From JBCBAP01 sp038532435 (GTDB lineage Bacteria; Pseudomonadota; Alphaproteobacteria; Rhodobacterales; Rhodobacteraceae): 64,000 nucleotides of DNA. Under the pieces are notes generated by a model. That model ran no database searches, had not been told where the DNA came from, and saw only the letters and a program-made list of their open reading frames with translations. The stretch is from positions 1 to 64,000 of the forward strand of contig JBCBAP010000011.1 of the NCBI GenBank assembly GCA_038532435.1, written 5' to 3'. Positions 62,609-64,000 of the stretch are shown here, one piece after another (position 1 is the first letter of the stretch; each line of letters starts with the position of its first letter). Made by a program: the position numbers and the translations under genes.

Positions 62609-64000
62609 TCAATCGAGGCTCTGCGGGCAGGTGAACTGCCGCAGTGCAGACATCGTGAACGGATTTTCCGCGGAGTTGATGCGGAAGTCGTACGTGATCG
62701 TCCGCCCGTCCACAGTGAAGGTCGCCCGGAGCGTGTCGCCCTGCTGCCGGGCGGAGGTCGCGGAGTTGAGCAGATCGATAAAGGTCCAGGCGTTGCCGTC
62801 GAGCGTGATGATCGACGTGCCCTGCCGCTGCGGGAGGAGCTGCAGCACCGTCGACCTGCCCTGACCCGGCCACTGCACGGTGCGGGGACGGTCGCCCTTC
62901 GCGGTGCTCACGATCTGGTCGTTGATGGACAGGATCGCGTTCTCGACGGTGCTCGAGCTGTCCACATGGGTGACGATGATCTCAACGCTCGGCACCCGGC
63001 TGCCACCGGGGAAGAACGCGTCCCGGATCCGCTGGGCGTGGTCGAACTGCTTGAGCGTCGTGGGCGAGATCCGCTCGGCGAGCGTGCTGCTCGGGTCCAC
63101 AGCGAGACCCTGGCCTGTGCGCACCACATGGGGTTCGAGATGTTCGCGGAAGAATCGGTCCATGTCTCCACCGGGCCCGAAGAATGCGGAGAAGTTGTCG
63201 AGCGACAGCCCGCGCGCCCGGCTGCCGAACGGGTAGGCCGACGTGATGTTCTGCTGGCAATGGAACGTGAGGTCGTTGGTCAGCGCCCGGTTGATGGTCG
63301 CGATGTTCACGTTGCTTGCATCCGTGCGGAAGTCCGCCTCCGCATCGTTCATCAGGCTTGCGAGCGGTGGCGGCAGTTGCGAGTTTACCTGGGTGATCGC
63401 CGCGATGAACGGGGCGAGGCGGCCGTCGAACCCGCCGGAGGACTCGGCCGCCACAACAAGCTCCGTCCGCATGTCCGACAGGTTCTTGAGAAGGGCGTCG
63501 ATGGGCCGCTGACCGTCCGGCCCCTGCAACAGGTCATGCCAGCGGCCGAAATCATCCTCGATCCGTTCAAGCTGAGCGACGAAGCCACCGTTGGTGCTGC
63601 CACCACCCCCGGCGCGCTGCTGGGATTTGCGGCCGGTGACCGCATCAAGAAGGATCCGCTGAATCCCGTCCGTGCGGCTGCGGAAACGGTTGAAGAGGGC
63701 GCGCTGGGTGTCTGAAACCGCAGCACTGCCGCTCGCCACCGCTGCGGGATCCAGATCGTCGAGCCCCTCCAGTTCCCGGGTCAGCTTCGTCTGGCGGTCC
63801 ACCTCCTTGACCAAGGCGAGGATCGGCGAGGTGACGGGGGAGGATGCCATGCCGAGTGCATCATACCGCGGCTTGTCCGCCGCCATCGACGCGAGCCCGA
63901 GATTGGCGAGCATCCGGCCCCAGGCGGACACGAACTCCCGCCGGTACCGGTCCTGCAAGGCGGGCTCGAGCGTGTCGAGCTGGGCGTCGAGGTCGATCTT
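62609..64000 (-). CDS. tssM: T6SS membrane-complex protein TssM (IcmF), C-terminal part
   Basis: The frame is open through base 64000, so the window contains the last ~463 residues of a protein normally about 1100-1200 long. Segments such as QDRYRREFVSAWGRMLANL, INRALTNDLTFHCQQNITSA and YPFGSRARGLSLDNFSAFFG match the IcmF-related C-terminal domains, followed by TVQWPGQGRSTVLQLLP and DFRINSAENPFTMSALRQF. TssM spans the inner membrane and periplasm in the TssJLM complex. It lies 9 bases before tagF; the missing N-terminal part and the remaining tss genes should lie to the right. Confidence 0.95.
   Translation of the reverse strand, partial: KIDLDAQLDTLEPALQDRYRREFVSAWGRMLANLGLASMAADKPRYDALGMASSPVTSPILALVKEVDRQTKLTRELEGLDDLDPAAVASGSAAVSDTQRALFNRFRSRTDGIQRILLDAVTGRKSQQRAGGGGSTNGGFVAQLERIEDDFGRWHDLLQGPDGQRPIDALLKNLSDMRTELVVAAESSGGFDGRLAPFIAAITQVNSQLPPPLASLMNDAEADFRTDASNVNIATINRALTNDLTFHCQQNITSAYPFGSRARGLSLDNFSAFFGPGGDMDRFFREHLEPHVVRTGQGLAVDPSSTLAERISPTTLKQFDHAQRIRDAFFPGGSRVPSVEIIVTHVDSSSTVENAILSINDQIVSTAKGDRPRTVQWPGQGRSTVLQLLPQRQGTSIITLDGNAWTFIDLLNSATSARQQGDTLRATFTVDGRTITYDFRINSAENPFTMSALRQFTCPQSLD

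Overview
The window is a 64 kb piece of a GC-rich alphaproteobacterial chromosome, most like Rhodobacterales. The pointers are GcrA, a 44-residue aa3-type cytochrome oxidase subunit IV, a DUF1178 gene, lysC placed directly before ptsP, and a phoR-pstSCAB-phoU-phoB cluster. The assignment rests on gene families only. There is one 100-N assembly gap, inside a TPR-repeat gene.

Layout. 1-7.5 kb: oligopeptide-type ABC transporter parts (a permease running off the left edge and two paralogous substrate-binding proteins), interrupted by a small monooxygenase-like gene with a WYL regulator, plus an FkbM methyltransferase and two gene-poor stretches. 7.6-14.9 kb: an island built around an ECF sigma factor and its anti-sigma factor. 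The motif GGAATA-N15-CGTTG(T/G) precedes four units: the sigma operon itself, a divergent subtilase with a 47-Asp tract, an operon of alpha/beta hydrolase, DUF1611-like NTPase and an ABC protein with a degenerate ATPase site, and a truncated glycerate-kinase-like gene. 14.9-38 kb: mostly housekeeping and metabolic genes (two-component system, rpsU, acyl-CoA dehydrogenase, Sua5, apt, mtnP, ptsP, lysC and others). Among them are a small ribbon-helix-helix-like gene flanked by two tiny related ORFs, a frameshifted esterase, and an unfamiliar membrane protein/binding protein/secreted peptide operon. 38-46.4 kb: the complete phosphate-starvation module, with Pho-box-like sites before pstS and pstC and a strong terminator between them. 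46.4-50.2 kb: an outer-membrane-type protein, gcrA, a lone ABC-2 permease, a Nudix hydrolase and hslO.

50.3-64 kb: the edge of a type VI secretion (T6SS) locus. On the minus strand are tssM (partial), tagF, pppA and a ppkA-type kinase. On the plus strand are a DUF4123 adaptor, a metzincin-like candidate effector and a lipoprotein, then a TolQ/ExbD/ExbD/TonB-like module that converges on ppkA. The TonB-like protein and the kinase end in a recognisably related extracytoplasmic domain, and the kinase carries about 16 copies of a threonine motif before its catalytic domain. I infer a proton-motive-force-linked envelope sensing system that feeds T6SS threonine phosphorylation. The ECF regulon and this T6SS signalling module are the two most interesting systems here.
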